Positions 44,616-54,710 are shown, numbered from the stretch's first letter. The stretch is 63,061 bases of DNA from Planctomycetota bacterium (GCA_030748415.1 JASMMA010000011.1:5785-68845); one strand, 5' to 3'. Translations and numbers: made by a program. The notes: generated from the sequence alone by a model not told the origin.

Positions 44616-46537
44616 CTGGAACTGAGCCCCTCCGCAATCGCCCGCTAACTGAAATCACTGCCCTCTCCTTAGGACTGGGGGTTTTGGTGGGTCTTGTTAT
44701 GAGCGTGGCCAATGTTTACTTGGGCTTGTTCGCGGGCATGACCGTTTCTGCGAGTATTCCTGCGGCGGTGATTTCTATGGGAATCCTAAAGGGGGTCCTT
44801 CGCCGAGGAACGATTCATGAAAACAACATCGTCCAAACTGTGGCCAGTGCTGGCGAGTCCCTTGCCGCAGGGATTATCTTCACCATGCCAGCTCTTGTGA
44901 TTGCAGGGGTGTGGTCTGAGTTTGACTATTGGACCACAACTCTTGTGAGCGTTACGGGGGGGCTGTTGGGTGTGCTCTTCATGATTCCTCTTCGCAAGCC
45001 CATGATTGTGGAGTCCGAGGAGTTGATTTATCCAGAAGGAGTAGCCTGCGCGAAAGTTCTTCAAGCGGGTGAGTCTGGTGGTTCTGGAATGAAAATGGTT
45101 TTTGGTGCCCTGGGATTGGGCGCTCTTCTAAAACTTTTGGCGGATGCCTTTCGACTACTCACGCCCTCGATTGGTGGAAATGTAGCTTTGGGCCGGGTCT
45201 GGATGTGGTTTGGTTCCAATGCCTCTCCTGCCCTTTTGGGTGTCGGATGGATTGTTGGATTTAATATTGCCGCCCTTGTCTTTGTCGGCGGAGCTTTGTC
45301 TTGGTTAATCGCCTCGCCCGTCTTGCAGCTAACCACTGGATATCCAGATAGCACCGAGGCTGTCCTTGGACTGGTCAAAAGTGATGTCAAATTCTTAGGG
45401 GTCGGCGCCATGATTGTTGGGGGACTCTGGTCGATCCTCCAAATTCGAAGTGGTATCACCCGAGGGATTCAAGAAACTTTTGGTGGCTACCGAGCTTCCA
45501 TGTCAGGTGAATCGCGCGCCGAAGAACGCGAAGATATGAGTCCGAAGTGGCTCCTCTTCCTGATTGCTGCAACAGCTCTTGTTGTGGCTTTCCTTTATAT
45601 GCGAGTGACGAATGGAATCGTAGGAGTTTCATTTCTTGCGACTATCTTGATGACCGTATGTTCGTTTTTCTTTGTCGCAGTTGCCGCTTACATTGTTGGG
45701 CTAGTTGGTTCGAGCAATAGTCCTGTCTCCGGGATGACTATTTGCTCGGTTTTGCTGACTTCGGGTTTTGTGGCCCTCTTTGGGTTTAGTGGCGAGACCG
45801 CCATCCTTGCCACAATGGGAGTTGCGGGAGTTGTATGTTGTGCCACTTGTACTTCGGGCGATGTTTGCCAAGATTTGAAAACTGGACACCTTGTGGGCGC
45901 GACACCCTTCCGCCAACAATGGGCTGAGGTGCTTGGCGTTCTGACTGCTTCCTTTGTGATGGCCCCGGTTCTTGGGCTTCTTCACCGCGCTTATGGCATT
46001 GGCACCGATTCCCATCTTCCTCTTGAGCTTCAGGGCCAAGCTTTAGAAGCGCCTCAAGCGGGCCTTTTTGCCTCCTTGATGGATGGTTTTTTCGGAGAGG
46101 CCGAATTGCCTTGGAACATTATTGCCTTTGGAATGTTGGCGGGCTTGGCCATTATTCTGGTCGATCAGATGTTTTTGCGGCCAAAGCAGGCAAAATTTCG
46201 CTTACATGTAATGCCAGTCGCCGTAGGGATGTACCTGCCCTTTGGCCTTTCTACCGCGATTCTTCTGGGTGGGCTTCTCTCTTTGGTTGTGCAACGGTCT
46301 TCTTCCCGGAGGGGCAATTCAGCGAAAGAAAGTTCCTCTGGCCATGAACGCGGGGTACTCTTGGCCTCAGGCCTCATCGCTGGCGAAGCCATTGCTGGAG
46401 TCCTCATTGCCATTCCGAAAGCCCAAAACATTGCCCTCCCTGATTGGAGTGGAGATTGGAGTATGGCCCTTTCATCTCTTGGTGTCCTCATCATCCTTAG
46501 TCTCTTCCTGCGCTCTAGCCGAACCGAAGCTTCATGA
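44612..46537 (+). CDS. OPT/YSL-family oligopeptide transporter
   Basis: This 641-residue protein has about 15 membrane helices and family motifs near the N-terminus ([59 protein letters not shown]) and [15 protein letters not shown]. These are features of the prokaryotic OPT branch that imports peptides or metal chelates with protons. It sits between the PAP2 and glycosyltransferase genes in an overlapping run (ATGA on both sides). Confidence 0.92.
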   Translation: MTGTEPLRNRPLTEITALSLGLGVLVGLVMSVANVYLGLFAGMTVSASIPAAVISMGILKGVLRRGTIHENNIVQTVASAGESLAAGIIFTMPALVIAGVWSEFDYWTTTLVSVTGGLLGVLFMIPLRKPMIVESEELIYPEGVACAKVLQAGESGGSGMKMVFGALGLGALLKLLADAFRLLTPSIGGNVALGRVWMWFGSNASPALLGVGWIVGFNIAALVFVGGALSWLIASPVLQLTTGYPDSTEAVLGLVKSDVKFLGVGAMIVGGLWSILQIRSGITRGIQETFGGYRASMSGESRAEEREDMSPKWLLFLIAATALVVAFLYMRVTNGIVGVSFLATILMTVCSFFFVAVAAYIVGLVGSSNSPVSGMTICSVLLTSGFVALFGFSGETAILATMGVAGVVCCATCTSGDVCQDLKTGHLVGATPFRQQWAEVLGVLTASFVMAPVLGLLHRAYGIGTDSHLPLELQGQALEAPQAGLFASLMDGFFGEAELPWNIIAFGMLAGLAIILVDQMFLRPKQAKFRLHVMPVAVGMYLPFGLSTAILLGGLLSLVVQRSSSRRGNSAKESSSGHERGVLLASGLIAGEAIAGVLIAIPKAQNIALPDWSGDWSMALSSLGVLIILSLFLRSSRTEAS

Positions 46538-47238
46538 AACTTTCCGTCGTCATCCCTGTTTACAATGAGGAAGATACTCTTCTCGAAATCCTTGGAAGAG
46601 TTCGGGCCACCCCATTTGAAAAGGAAATCATTTTGGTGGACGACTGTTCCCAGGACCGTTCTCGCTCTTTGCTAAAGGAGCTGGAGAACGATGAAGACAC
46701 CAAAGTTTTTTACCACTCGGTGAACCAGGGTAAGGGAGCCGCCCTTCGAACTGGAATCCAGCACGCTGAAGGAGATGTGGTTCTTATTCAGGATGCTGAC
46801 CTGGAATACGACCCTGCTGAGTACCCTATTCTCCTTGAGCCGATTGAACGGGGGCTCGCCGATGTCGTTTATGGGTCTCGATTCCGCGGTTCCCGCATGA
46901 GTCGTGTTCACCTTTATTGGCACCAAATGGCGAACAACTTTTTGACTTGGGTCTCCAATATGTTCACAAACCTCAACCTGACGGATATGGAAACTTGCTA
47001 CAAGGTATTCCGTCGCGAGGTCTTGGAAGGCGTAAAAATCGAATCGAATCGTTTTGGCTTTGAACCAGAAATAACTGCCAAGATGGCGCGAAAGCGCCGG
47101 GCCGACGGGTCACGGGTGCGTGTTTATGAAGTTCCCATCAGTTACTACGGTCGAGATTATGCCGAAGGGAAGAAGATTGGCTGGAAAGACGGCGTGGCCG
47201 CTCTTTGGCACATCGTGAAGTTCAACCTGATGGCCTAA
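46534..47238 (+). CDS. Family 2 glycosyltransferase (dolichyl/polyprenyl-phosphate mannosyltransferase type)
   Basis: The 234-residue cytoplasmic enzyme starts [19 protein letters not shown] and has the nucleotide-sugar site [43 protein letters not shown] and YGSRFRG, followed by [14 protein letters not shown]. This matches DPM1-like GT2 enzymes that move a sugar to a polyprenyl phosphate. No membrane helices follow, so it lacks the GtrB-type anchor. The stop interlocks in 4 bp with the converging yycJ gene. Confidence 0.9.
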   Translation: MKLSVVIPVYNEEDTLLEILGRVRATPFEKEIILVDDCSQDRSRSLLKELENDEDTKVFYHSVNQGKGAALRTGIQHAEGDVVLIQDADLEYDPAEYPILLEPIERGLADVVYGSRFRGSRMSRVHLYWHQMANNFLTWVSNMFTNLNLTDMETCYKVFRREVLEGVKIESNRFGFEPEITAKMARKRRADGSRVRVYEVPISYYGRDYAEGKKIGWKDGVAALWHIVKFNLMA

Positions 47239-48044
47239 GCCTTTACTTTCCTTCTTCCAACTCTAAGCACTCCTCTTTTGGGAGCAACCTCAGGCTGAAT
47301 CTTCATTCCTCGAGATTGAAGTGCCGCTCGGGAACACTCGATGGCAAGTTGAGGGGTGTTGTTTTTATCTGAAAGATGAGCAAGGACAAGTCGCTTCAGG
47401 GTGTTGGGCGCGGCCTCTTGAATCACCTTCGCCGCTTGTTGGTTGGAAAGGTGACCCAAGTCTCCGCCAACCCGGTCTTTTAAAAAAGGCGGGTAGTGCC
47501 CATTTCGTAGCATGTCTGGGTCGTGGTTAGATTCTAGAACCAAATAATCCAAGCCGTGGAGCAGGTCGGGAGTTAGAGCATCCGCAGTTCCTGTGTCCGT
47601 AAAGAAGCCCGCCCTTTCTCCATCTGCAGCGAATAAGAAACCATGTGTCGGGTGACTGTCATGGTTCAGCAGAACAGGGGTCACTTGAATGCTTCCCACA
47701 GTGAATGGCTTTCCTGACTCAAAAGGACGGTGTATGACCGATCGGCGAGAAATTTCCATTGGTGAAGCGGCAGACCTTGAAGCCAAGCTATCCGGATGGG
47801 CCCAAAGCGGGGCCTTTGCCCTTGCTGCCAGCGGCACCACCTTTGCGGAATGGTCGGAATGAGCATGGGTGAGGAGAACTCCCTTCACCTTTGCCAGATT
47901 CACACCAGCCTCAGAGGCCAAACCCCGCGCCGTTCGCATGGCAATGCCAGCATCAAGGAGGAGGGTTGTTTGCTCAGAGCCATCACCAGCGCGAACGAGG
48001 GCACAGTTCCCTGAAGAACCACTTGCAAGGAGGATAATTTCCAT
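47235..48044 (-). CDS. yycJ: Metallo-beta-lactamase-fold hydrolase YycJ
   Basis: The 269 residues match YycJ/Wal[13 protein letters not shown] at the N-terminus, the metal motif [23 protein letters not shown], and [32 protein letters not shown]. These proteins are dinuclear metal hydrolases, probably nucleases, linked to DNA end processing and cell-wall signalling in Firmicutes. It begins 1 bp inside the moaA stop (TAATG), so it is the last gene of a long minus-strand run. Confidence 0.92.
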   Translation of the reverse strand: MEIILLASGSSGNCALVRAGDGSEQTTLLLDAGIAMRTARGLASEAGVNLAKVKGVLLTHAHSDHSAKVVPLAARAKAPLWAHPDSLASRSAASPMEISRRSVIHRPFESGKPFTVGSIQVTPVLLNHDSHPTHGFLFAADGERAGFFTDTGTADALTPDLLHGLDYLVLESNHDPDMLRNGHYPPFLKDRVGGDLGHLSNQQAAKVIQEAAPNTLKRLVLAHLSDKNNTPQLAIECSRAALQSRGMKIQPEVAPKRGVLRVGRRKVKA

Positions 48045-49060
48045 TATCCGCCTCGAACATGCATCCCGAAATGGGGGTGGTTCGGGTCATCACCCTGAGC
48101 GCTGCGCTGGTCGAGACCATGCCGCTCTTCGGCACCCCGATCTGCTCGTTGACTCCAATGAGTTTGGATAAGTTGTCGAACATCATCCATGCGGTTTTCG
48201 CGGAGGGGCGTTCGAAGGTCGGTCCCTTCTAGTGCATATAAACATCGAAACCACTGCCCATCTGAAGTGATGCGGCTTCGGTCACAAGATTGACAAAAGG
48301 GATTTGTTGTGGAGGCAATGATTCCAAACTGAGTCCCATCCTGAAGGCGAAAGTGGTCCGCAGGAGCGGCGTCAACTTTTGGTATGGCTTCAATCTTTCC
48401 AAACTGCTTCTCCAAAATGGCAAGGATTTCAGTTTTGGGGACGACCTTGGTTGATTTCCAATCAGTCGCTCCACCTACATCCATGTACTCGATGAAACGG
48501 ATTTCAATTCCTCGCTCCTTTGCAAAAGATAGAAGCTTCGTAAGTTCGCCATCGTTAAAGCCCCTGATTGCGACGGTGTTTATCTTGGTGCCCTTCATTC
48601 CAAGCTCTTCGGCGGCTTGAATGCCTGCCATCACGCGCCGCAAGCCATCGCGGCGAGTCAGACTCCGAAACTTCACGTCATCTAAAGTGTCAAGGCTAAC
48701 GGTAAGGCGATGAAGACCTGCATTTTTAAGGTCTTGAATGTGATCACGAAGGCGAAGGGCGTTTGTTGTAAGAGCGATGTCTTCAATCGCAGGCATTGAG
48801 GAGAGTTGCTTAATCAGCCGAAACAAGTCTCGGCGGAGCAAAGGCTCGCCTCCGGTGAGTCGAACGCGTTGAACACCAGCCTCTGCGAAAAGCTCGACCA
48901 GAGAAGTAAATTCACCATAATGCAGGACGTCCTTACGAGGAAGCCATTCGTAGTCCTCCTCGGGCATACAGTAAGTGCAACGCATGTTGCAACGATCGGT
49001 CACTGACAGCCGAAGACTGCGAAGGGGGCGTTGCAGGGAATCCAGGGTGGGAGTGGACAC
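48044..49060 (-). CDS. moaA: GTP 3',8-cyclase MoaA
   Basis: MoaA is the radical SAM enzyme that starts molybdenum cofactor synthesis. GTG 49060 gives 338 residues. The SAM cluster is CNMRCTYC near residue 25, with GGEPLLRRDL following. The second cluster is NPFCQSCDRSRITSDGQWFRCL, and the protein ends in the conserved Gly-Gly. A longer reading from TTG 49189 would overlap the upstream gene and adds no conserved sequence. The cofactor could serve the molybdenum hydroxylase encoded at 20026-23845. Confidence 0.95.
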   Translation of the reverse strand: MSTPTLDSLQRPLRSLRLSVTDRCNMRCTYCMPEEDYEWLPRKDVLHYGEFTSLVELFAEAGVQRVRLTGGEPLLRRDLFRLIKQLSSMPAIEDIALTTNALRLRDHIQDLKNAGLHRLTVSLDTLDDVKFRSLTRRDGLRRVMAGIQAAEELGMKGTKINTVAIRGFNDGELTKLLSFAKERGIEIRFIEYMDVGGATDWKSTKVVPKTEILAILEKQFGKIEAIPKVDAAPADHFRLQDGTQFGIIASTTNPFCQSCDRSRITSDGQWFRCLYALEGTDLRTPLRENRMDDVRQLIQTHWSQRADRGAEERHGLDQRSAQGDDPNHPHFGMHVRGG

Positions 49061-49085
49061 AGGAGAGAAGTTTATCTCTCTGGAA

Positions 49086-50357
49086 TCAATCCCCAAGGCC
49101 AGGTCGGAATTTCCGTTGGAGAGCCCATTGTTTTCGCCGCTCCCGCTCTCCTTGTGGAATCGAGTCCTTGGCTGGATCGGTAGGAGCAAAAAGGATCAAG
49201 TCGTTTGGCTCAGAAAGAAGAAGGTGAAGGGACCAATTCGCCTCAGGGGATAACGAGTCACTCCCAATCAACTCAAGCGCGGCCTGGAAATGCTTTGAAC
49301 TGCTCGCACAGCGTAAAAGGCAATCCGCGGCGGCGGTTGCAGTTTGGTAATTACCCTTTTTCAACCACTCAACAGCGATGTCCGCAGCTTCGGAACTTCC
49401 AGAGGAGGCGAGTGCATCCAGAACCCGAGGCCGCATCCTTGGGAGGTCCATAAAGGGAGCAAGAGTTTGCACGAATCCAGATTGAGTTCGTAAATCCCAT
49501 TCCCCAACGGTGTAGCCCATCCAGGCCAAAGTTTGAAGCGCATGCTCTCGAACATAAAGACTGGAATCTCGCATGGCCTCTAAAAGCGGGGGAATAGAAA
49601 GTTCACACCGCATACGGGATAAAACGAAGCGGGCGTCATCTACTGGGCGTAAGGGTTGGCTTTCTAGCTTTGCAATCATCCTCCAGATTTCGGCTTGGAG
49701 GTCAGGAGCTAATTCGGTTGGGCTGGTCGTGCCGAATGTCCGTGAGCGCCCCCAATCATTCACAGCATTCGATAGGGAATCCCAAGACTCTTCAAAACTT
49801 TGAGCGTTTTTGAAGTAGGGCGATTTGGAAAAAGCTTCAAGGGCTTGAGCGCGAATAGCTTCGCTGGCTTTAGAATTCATAAGGATATTTTGGAGAGCCT
49901 CAAGGCCAGCGCCATTACCCAATTCTAAGAGGGTGGCTGCAATTTCAACATTTGCCCGTAGGTCTTTTTCATACTTTAGGCGAAGAAGCAAGCGTGGAAG
50001 AATGGCAGGGATGGAGCGTTGGCGAAGAAGGGGATAGGCTTGCAAGCGCAAGTCCGAGTTGTCGAAACGGTCTTCAATCCAAGTCAGCAAAATGGAACAA
50101 AGTTCCTTGTCAGGAATATCTTCCAAGCTTCGGCGGGCCATGTTTCCAAGGCGACCCCCCAGTTGAGCGCTATCTAAGAGGTCTTGAACATTTTGAAGAG
50201 AGGCCTCAGTGACTTCCTCCAGACCCTTCTCCGAAAATTGGCTCAATTTGTTTTGAAGAACGGGAACCCAAGGAGCATTCGCTTTATTAAGGAAAGAGGA
50301 TTCCTCTTTCGCACAAGAAAGAGCAAGAAGGCATATCAGGGAAGCGCGAAAAATCAT
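49086..50357 (-). CDS. HEAT-repeat lipoprotein
   Basis: This 423-residue protein has a short lipoprotein signal (MIFRASLICLLALSC) and then a series of HEAT-like helical pairs, such as IPAILPRLLLRLKYEKDLRANVEIAATLL, AIRAQALEAF, SIPPLLEAMRDSSLYVREHALQTLAWMG and AADIAVEWLKKGNYQTATAAADCLL. Such arrays bind proteins. It overlaps the cytochrome gene upstream (ATGA at 50354), so it may be a periplasmic scaffold for it. The specific function is unknown. Confidence 0.82.
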   Translation of the reverse strand: MIFRASLICLLALSCAKEESSFLNKANAPWVPVLQNKLSQFSEKGLEEVTEASLQNVQDLLDSAQLGGRLGNMARRSLEDIPDKELCSILLTWIEDRFDNSDLRLQAYPLLRQRSIPAILPRLLLRLKYEKDLRANVEIAATLLELGNGAGLEALQNILMNSKASEAIRAQALEAFSKSPYFKNAQSFEESWDSLSNAVNDWGRSRTFGTTSPTELAPDLQAEIWRMIAKLESQPLRPVDDARFVLSRMRCELSIPPLLEAMRDSSLYVREHALQTLAWMGYTVGEWDLRTQSGFVQTLAPFMDLPRMRPRVLDALASSGSSEAADIAVEWLKKGNYQTATAAADCLLRCASSSKHFQAALELIGSDSLSPEANWSLHLLLSEPNDLILFAPTDPAKDSIPQGERERRKQWALQRKFRPGLGD

Positions 50358-51334
50358 GGTCGCTTCAGCTCCAATTCGTGAACAAGAAAAGCATCTTTGT
50401 CCGCTTGGAAAGGATTTGTGCGGTAAATAAGGCGAACTTGTACTTGGACTGCATTCTCAGGGACAGAAACTTCAGAGCTCCAAGTTTCTCCCCCAGGGAG
50501 GGTTGTGTTTTGGAGGGCAGTTTCGTCTCGATAAGGGTCGCGAAAACGGTACTGGCGAAGCCAGTCGCTTTGAGTTCCATCATCAAAGGTCCAACGGATG
50601 GCAATATCAGCAGCGCGAGAGCGTTCGTCGGTAGGGAAGTTGTGGGCGGCTCCATCATTCCGAAGAGAAACAGCAAGAGTGTCGCCCCAGTCGGCTTTCA
50701 TCGTGACGGCACTCTGTATGGCTTCCAAATCATGAGATGCTTTGAAAGAGTGACTGGCTCCTTTTCGACCTCCGCTTCGCCATGCCACGGGCATATGGCA
50801 GTGCAAACAATTTTCCCCGCGAAATGGTTTTCCATCGAGCCTTTCTGGAGTCGAACGCCATTGGTCCACAGTCTTGTGTTGGTTGTGGCAGGCTGCACAG
50901 GTTTCTGGTTCTGCAAGCCTAGGGACTGTAGTGGGTTGGCAAGGTGCTTTTCGACTCGGAGATTGGTTGGTTGTTGCAACTTGGCCAGTCTCGGTGAGGT
51001 GGCAGGCTAAACAGTCCACACCCATGCCCCGGTCGGCGTTGCGGGCTAGGACTCTGGTGCCCGGCTCAAAAAGCAGAACCGGTCGAGGGGCGTGACAAGC
51101 TAAGCATTCTTCATTTCGAAAATCTTGGCTAAGCTTCCGAACTTCAGGGTTTTCGTAAGCAAAGGCATGGTGGGATTCTTTCCATTCTTTAGCAACATCT
51201 GCGTGGCATTCCAAGCATTGGCGGGATGTAGCAATCTGAAGAGTTTCCGTTCCTGGTGATGGAACCAAAATGGAAAAGAGCACCCAAGTTCCTCCTAGGG
51301 CAAGAAGTGCTGCCGGCCAAATACTGGGTCTCAT
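50354..51334 (-). CDS. Pentaheme c-type cytochrome
   Basis: The 326-residue protein has an N-terminal membrane anchor (IWPAALLALGGTWVLFSIL) and five CXXCH heme-binding motifs within about residues 40-185: CLECH, CLACH, CLACH, CAACH and CLHCH. The last 115 residues form a beta-sandwich-like domain with HNFPTDERSR, as seen in other multiheme cytochromes. It should carry electrons at the outer face of the inner membrane. Its start overlaps the ABC ATPase gene stop (ATGA at 51331), linking it to the iron-type importer. Confidence 0.92.
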   Translation of the reverse strand: MRPSIWPAALLALGGTWVLFSILVPSPGTETLQIATSRQCLECHADVAKEWKESHHAFAYENPEVRKLSQDFRNEECLACHAPRPVLLFEPGTRVLARNADRGMGVDCLACHLTETGQVATTNQSPSRKAPCQPTTVPRLAEPETCAACHNQHKTVDQWRSTPERLDGKPFRGENCLHCHMPVAWRSGGRKGASHSFKASHDLEAIQSAVTMKADWGDTLAVSLRNDGAAHNFPTDERSRAADIAIRWTFDDGTQSDWLRQYRFRDPYRDETALQNTTLPGGETWSSEVSVPENAVQVQVRLIYRTNPFQADKDAFLVHELELKRP

Positions 51335-52053
51335 CCCTCTAAAGCCTCAAGGAATGAAATTGGGTTGCCACACACATTTTCTTGTGGAATCGGTTCAGTA
51401 AGTTGGCCTGCACGGAGAAAGGAAATATTCCCGCCTAAAGCTGCCGCTTCTTCAGCATGATGAGTGACAAGGAGAACAGTTGCATCTGTGGCGGCAAGGA
51501 CTTCTTCCAAAAGTCTGAGCCCTTGAGCTCGCGATGCTGGGTCTAAGCTCGCAAAGGGTTCATCTAGAAGGAGTAGCTTTGGTTGCAGTACGAGTGCGCG
51601 GGCAAATGCTAAGCGCCGAGCTTCGCCACCGGAAAGTCGTTCCGGTTTTCGGTCGAGCAGTTCGCTCATGGCTAGCTTTACCAAAACCTCTTGTGCTTGG
51701 GTACGAGCCTCTGACTTTGATTTTCCTTGAGCGCCTAGAGCATCCGTTAGGTTTTGGAGAACTGTTCGGGTGGGCCAAAGCCCTAGGTCTTGAAAAACCA
51801 ATTGCGTTTCTCGTTCCCAAGGTGCAAGCAAAGATTTGCCAGCTTTAGAAGCGAGTTGCCCCATGATTTCAATGCGCCCCTTTTGGACGAGCTCCAATCC
51901 AGCAATGAGGCGAAGAAGTGTGGTTTTCCCTTCGCCGCTTTTCCCGGCAATGGTGAGCCGATCGCCACGCCGAAGGCTCAAGTTTAGATTGTTCAGGAGA
52001 GTGCGGTTCCCAAAACTGTGATTGAGGTCGAGAATGTTAAGGCGGTCAGTCAA
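51331..52053 (-). CDS. Iron(III)-type ABC importer, ATPase
   Basis: This 240-residue ATPase has Walker A AGKSGEGKTTLL, the Q-loop LVFQDLGLWPTRTV, signature LSGGEARRLAFARAL, Walker B LLLLDEPFASLDP and H-loop VTHHAEEA. It lacks the regulatory C-domain of FbpC. The start is TTG 52053, overlapping the permease stop by 8 bp. With the next two genes it makes a complete importer of the FbpABC/FutABC class; the substrate is inferred from that class. Confidence 0.92.
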   Translation of the reverse strand: MTDRLNILDLNHSFGNRTLLNNLNLSLRRGDRLTIAGKSGEGKTTLLRLIAGLELVQKGRIEIMGQLASKAGKSLLAPWERETQLVFQDLGLWPTRTVLQNLTDALGAQGKSKSEARTQAQEVLVKLAMSELLDRKPERLSGGEARRLAFARALVLQPKLLLLDEPFASLDPASRAQGLRLLEEVLAATDATVLLVTHHAEEAAALGGNISFLRAGQLTEPIPQENVCGNPISFLEALEG

Positions 52054-53620
52054 GAGTCTTGGAGCTCTTTAGGCTTTGCTGGAGAAAGTGGAGGACTATG
52101 GGAAAGAATAAGAGCAGGGCGATGATAAGCCCAAATGCAGCAACAAAGCCATCGCGGGCAAAGTGGAGTGCGTTGTAATAACGAACCGCTGCAGATGGGT
52201 TCGCAGCGGGAAGAAGAACTGCAAGGTCGAGCTCACGAATGGCAAAAACGGCAACCAATGCCCCAGAAAGAAGCCAAGCAGCTCTTTGCGGCCCAAGCAG
52301 GTAGCGAAAGATGCGTGCTGGATAAAGAACCCCAGCAAGCTGAGCTGCGTCGTCTTGGGAACGGGGGACGCGCTCCATCCGTTCAATTAAGAGGAATACT
52401 GCAAGAGGAAGGAAGCGCCCCGCAAGAATGAGAGGCGGTAGCAACCAGGAATCAAAAAAGTCTGCCGTCAGGGGGCGATTCCAAACAAGAATGGAACCCA
52501 ATCCGGTACCCACGGCAGGCACCAGAAGAGGCAGAGCAATTGCTAATTGAAGGAGGCGGGTGCGCCTTCCTGGTTTCCGATTCAGGAAAAAGTGTGCCCA
52601 GAATGGGGCAACCACCAAAGTGAGGCCGCCGGCAAGGAGTCCCGTTCGCAACGAGCGCAGCAAATCTGCTCGCCCTCGTTCGAAGGCATTATGAAAAGCT
52701 TCAGAAGACCTTGAGAACCAATCACCGCTTGCTTCAGGTCCTGCGGCGCCCGTTTCCCAGAGAATTCTGGCAAGAGGAAGGATGAGGGCAAGACCCAAAA
52801 TGGACCAAAGTAGCAGGCTTAGAGGCAACTTGAATTGGTCGGGCTGGATGGGGGTGGCCACTTTTCCCGATCCAGCATCTTCGTGGCGATTCCGGTCGCG
52901 AATGACGAGGGCAATGTAGAAACCAATAGCGGCCAATAAAACTAAAGGAGCCGCAGTGCTAGCGCCTGCGAGTAAATTTTCCGAACGCCACCCATTGAAA
53001 ACTTCAGCAGCGTAAACAGAGAACTTATCTCCAACAGCGGCAAAGTAATCAGGAACTGCGAAGTCAGTCGCAGCTAATAAAAACGCAAGAGCTGCTCCAA
53101 AAATGGTGGCGGGAAGGGCGCAACGAAGCCAAGCGCGAAAGGCTAATTTTGGGCCGCCGATAAGGAGGGCAGTCTCTTGAGTAGAAGAGGATTGGCGCTC
53201 CAGTGCCCGGGCAGCGAAAAGTGCTGGAAAGGGTAGACCGCTCAATCCCAACGAAAAAACCGCAGCCCATGGGCCATCCATACCCGTTAGGCCGTGCCAA
53301 GCTTGGGCAAGAAGAAGCGGAGGGAGTAAGAGCGGAAGTGGAAGAAGGAGTGTGGCGAAACTAGCGAAAGGAAGGCGAACCCGATGGGCAAGAATGGCGG
53401 CCGGTAAGCCGAGGAGAGCGGATAAAAATGCGGCGCAAAAGGAAAGCCAGAGAGTGCGCCCGAGCAACCCTTGGAGGCGAGGGTCAGAAAGGTCATGAAA
53501 AGCTTGGAGCGAGAAAAGTGGAGCTAAGACTGGAAACAATGGAAGCCATGCAGCAATCAAAGTCACTCCCGCAGCGAGTGTAAGGAAAGGTCGTGAAGAG
53601 CGAAGAAAACCGGGGGTCAC
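52046..53620 (-). CDS. Iron(III)-type ABC importer, double permease
   Basis: The 524-residue permease has about 12 membrane helices arranged as two homologous halves, as in FbpB and ThiP. An EAA-like loop is seen in each half (ETALLIGGPKLAFRAWLRCALP and DDAAQLAGVLYPARIFRYLLGP). GTG 53620 overlaps the binding-protein stop (GTGA). It should form both membrane subunits of the importer in one chain. Confidence 0.9.
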   Translation of the reverse strand: MTPGFLRSSRPFLTLAAGVTLIAAWLPLFPVLAPLFSLQAFHDLSDPRLQGLLGRTLWLSFCAAFLSALLGLPAAILAHRVRLPFASFATLLLPLPLLLPPLLLAQAWHGLTGMDGPWAAVFSLGLSGLPFPALFAARALERQSSSTQETALLIGGPKLAFRAWLRCALPATIFGAALAFLLAATDFAVPDYFAAVGDKFSVYAAEVFNGWRSENLLAGASTAAPLVLLAAIGFYIALVIRDRNRHEDAGSGKVATPIQPDQFKLPLSLLLWSILGLALILPLARILWETGAAGPEASGDWFSRSSEAFHNAFERGRADLLRSLRTGLLAGGLTLVVAPFWAHFFLNRKPGRRTRLLQLAIALPLLVPAVGTGLGSILVWNRPLTADFFDSWLLPPLILAGRFLPLAVFLLIERMERVPRSQDDAAQLAGVLYPARIFRYLLGPQRAAWLLSGALVAVFAIRELDLAVLLPAANPSAAVRYYNALHFARDGFVAAFGLIIALLLFFPIVLHFLQQSLKSSKTLD

Positions 53621-54621
53621 TCTAAAAACAACTCCGTAAAGTCTGGTTGTCGGGCTTCAAGTTCCAGGGCTGCGGCTTCCCAATCGACTTCCATTGCCCG
53701 AAAGTCTTTTCCTGGAAGTTGAATATGGGAGGGAACTGGAACGCTTGGTCGCAAGGGGATTTGTTCTGAATCAGCGTGGGCGAGAAGTGCTTCAACTTCT
53801 TCCGAGAGGAGAAAATCAAGGAATAGTTTTCCGTTTTCCTGGTGGGGAGAGTTTTGAATCAAGCATGCCGTGTTTGGAATCAGGAGGGTGCCGGGAGCTC
53901 CAGCCTCTTGATCAGGAAAAAGAATGTGGACTGGGTAACCGTTCCGTCGAGCGGCTGCAGCATCATCGGTGTCCGTCATACACCAAGGAAAGTCGCCCTC
54001 GCACACTCGGCGCATTGCCGCCGCGTTTCCGGGCCCAAAAGAAAGCTCCGAATCCTTGGCACGTTTCAACCACTGCAGCACTGTATCTTTTCCTTGTTGC
54101 TGGCTGAGCACTGAAAAGTGAGTGAGGGTCGTACCTGTAAGGGGCCTGGCTAATCCTCCATGAGGAGCAAACTTAGGAAGGGGCAAGTCTTCGATACGAG
54201 TAGGAGGAGCGTGCTCCCCAGGGAGGTCCGTTCGATAAAGAATGACCCTTGCGCGTGCGGCAAAGCCGGTCCAGTGGCCCTCAGGGTCTTTGAAGTTTGA
54301 GGGAATCTCCTTGGCGCTTGGGCTGAAGTATGGAGCTGTAATTCCAGAGCGCTTGAGGCGCAGAGTGTGGGCAATTTCATTGTTCCAATAAACATCTGCG
54401 CGGGGATGAGACTTTTCCGCAAGAAGACGGTTCACCATGCCCACGGTTTTATTGGCTTCAACATCCCATTGAGCGTTCACATTCAAGCCGCTTCGCTCTT
54501 CAAAGAGTTGAATGATTTTCTCAGAGTGGACTTGATCTAGGGAACAATAAACCACGAGGTCTGCCTCGGCTCCGCAGGAGGCAAATAGGGTGAACACTAA
54601 AGGCCAGAGAAGGGATCGCAT
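53617..54621 (-). CDS. Iron(III)-type ABC importer, substrate-binding lipoprotein
   Basis: ATG 54621 gives 334 residues with a lipoprotein signal ending FASC. The mature part is a family 1 binding protein (LVVYCSLDQVHSEKIIQLFEERSG, ADVYWNNEIAHTLRLKRSG, LARPLTGTTLTHF, LLIPNTACLIQNSPHQENGKLFLDFLLSEE), similar to FutA/AfuA proteins. The iron assignment is by family; thiamine or another ligand is possible. A longer reading upstream to 54888 would run antisense through the aminotransferase gene and is rejected. A -10 hexamer ends 6 nt before the ATG. Confidence 0.88.
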   Translation of the reverse strand: MRSLLWPLVFTLFASCGAEADLVVYCSLDQVHSEKIIQLFEERSGLNVNAQWDVEANKTVGMVNRLLAEKSHPRADVYWNNEIAHTLRLKRSGITAPYFSPSAKEIPSNFKDPEGHWTGFAARARVILYRTDLPGEHAPPTRIEDLPLPKFAPHGGLARPLTGTTLTHFSVLSQQQGKDTVLQWLKRAKDSELSFGPGNAAAMRRVCEGDFPWCMTDTDDAAAARRNGYPVHILFPDQEAGAPGTLLIPNTACLIQNSPHQENGKLFLDFLLSEEVEALLAHADSEQIPLRPSVPVPSHIQLPGKDFRAMEVDWEAAALELEARQPDFTELFLE

Positions 54622-54627
54622 ATGAGA

Positions 54628-54633
54628 AGAGTA
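54628..54633 (-). promoter_or_regulatory. -10 element TACTCT for the importer operon
   Basis: TACTCT on the minus strand is followed by 6 nt and ATG 54621. A weak -35, TTCGCC (54651-54656), lies 17 bp upstream. This fits a leaderless start of the five-to-seven gene operon. Confidence 0.45.
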
Positions 54634-54678
54634 GCAAGGGACAAGCCAAAGGCGAATGGCGAATGGGGGTCTTTTTTT

Positions 54679-54694
54679 GTTACCCATGGGTAAC
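54679..54694. promoter_or_regulatory. Perfect 16-bp palindrome, likely operator
   Basis: GTTACCCATGGGTAAC reads the same on both strands and sits in the 103-bp gap between the divergent importer operon and the aminotransferase gene. It lies 17 bp before the aminotransferase -10 (over its -35) and about 45 bp upstream of the importer -10. It does not match Fur or DtxR boxes as I know them. It is probably the site of a dimeric regulator. Confidence 0.65.
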
Positions 54695-54710
54695 GATTTG
54701 GTGGCAAGGT

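Noticed and set aside
49061-49189. Upstream extension of moaA to TTG 49189
   Set aside because: It overlaps the HEAT-repeat gene by about 100 bp and adds sequence absent from MoaA; GTG 49060 gives the normal length.
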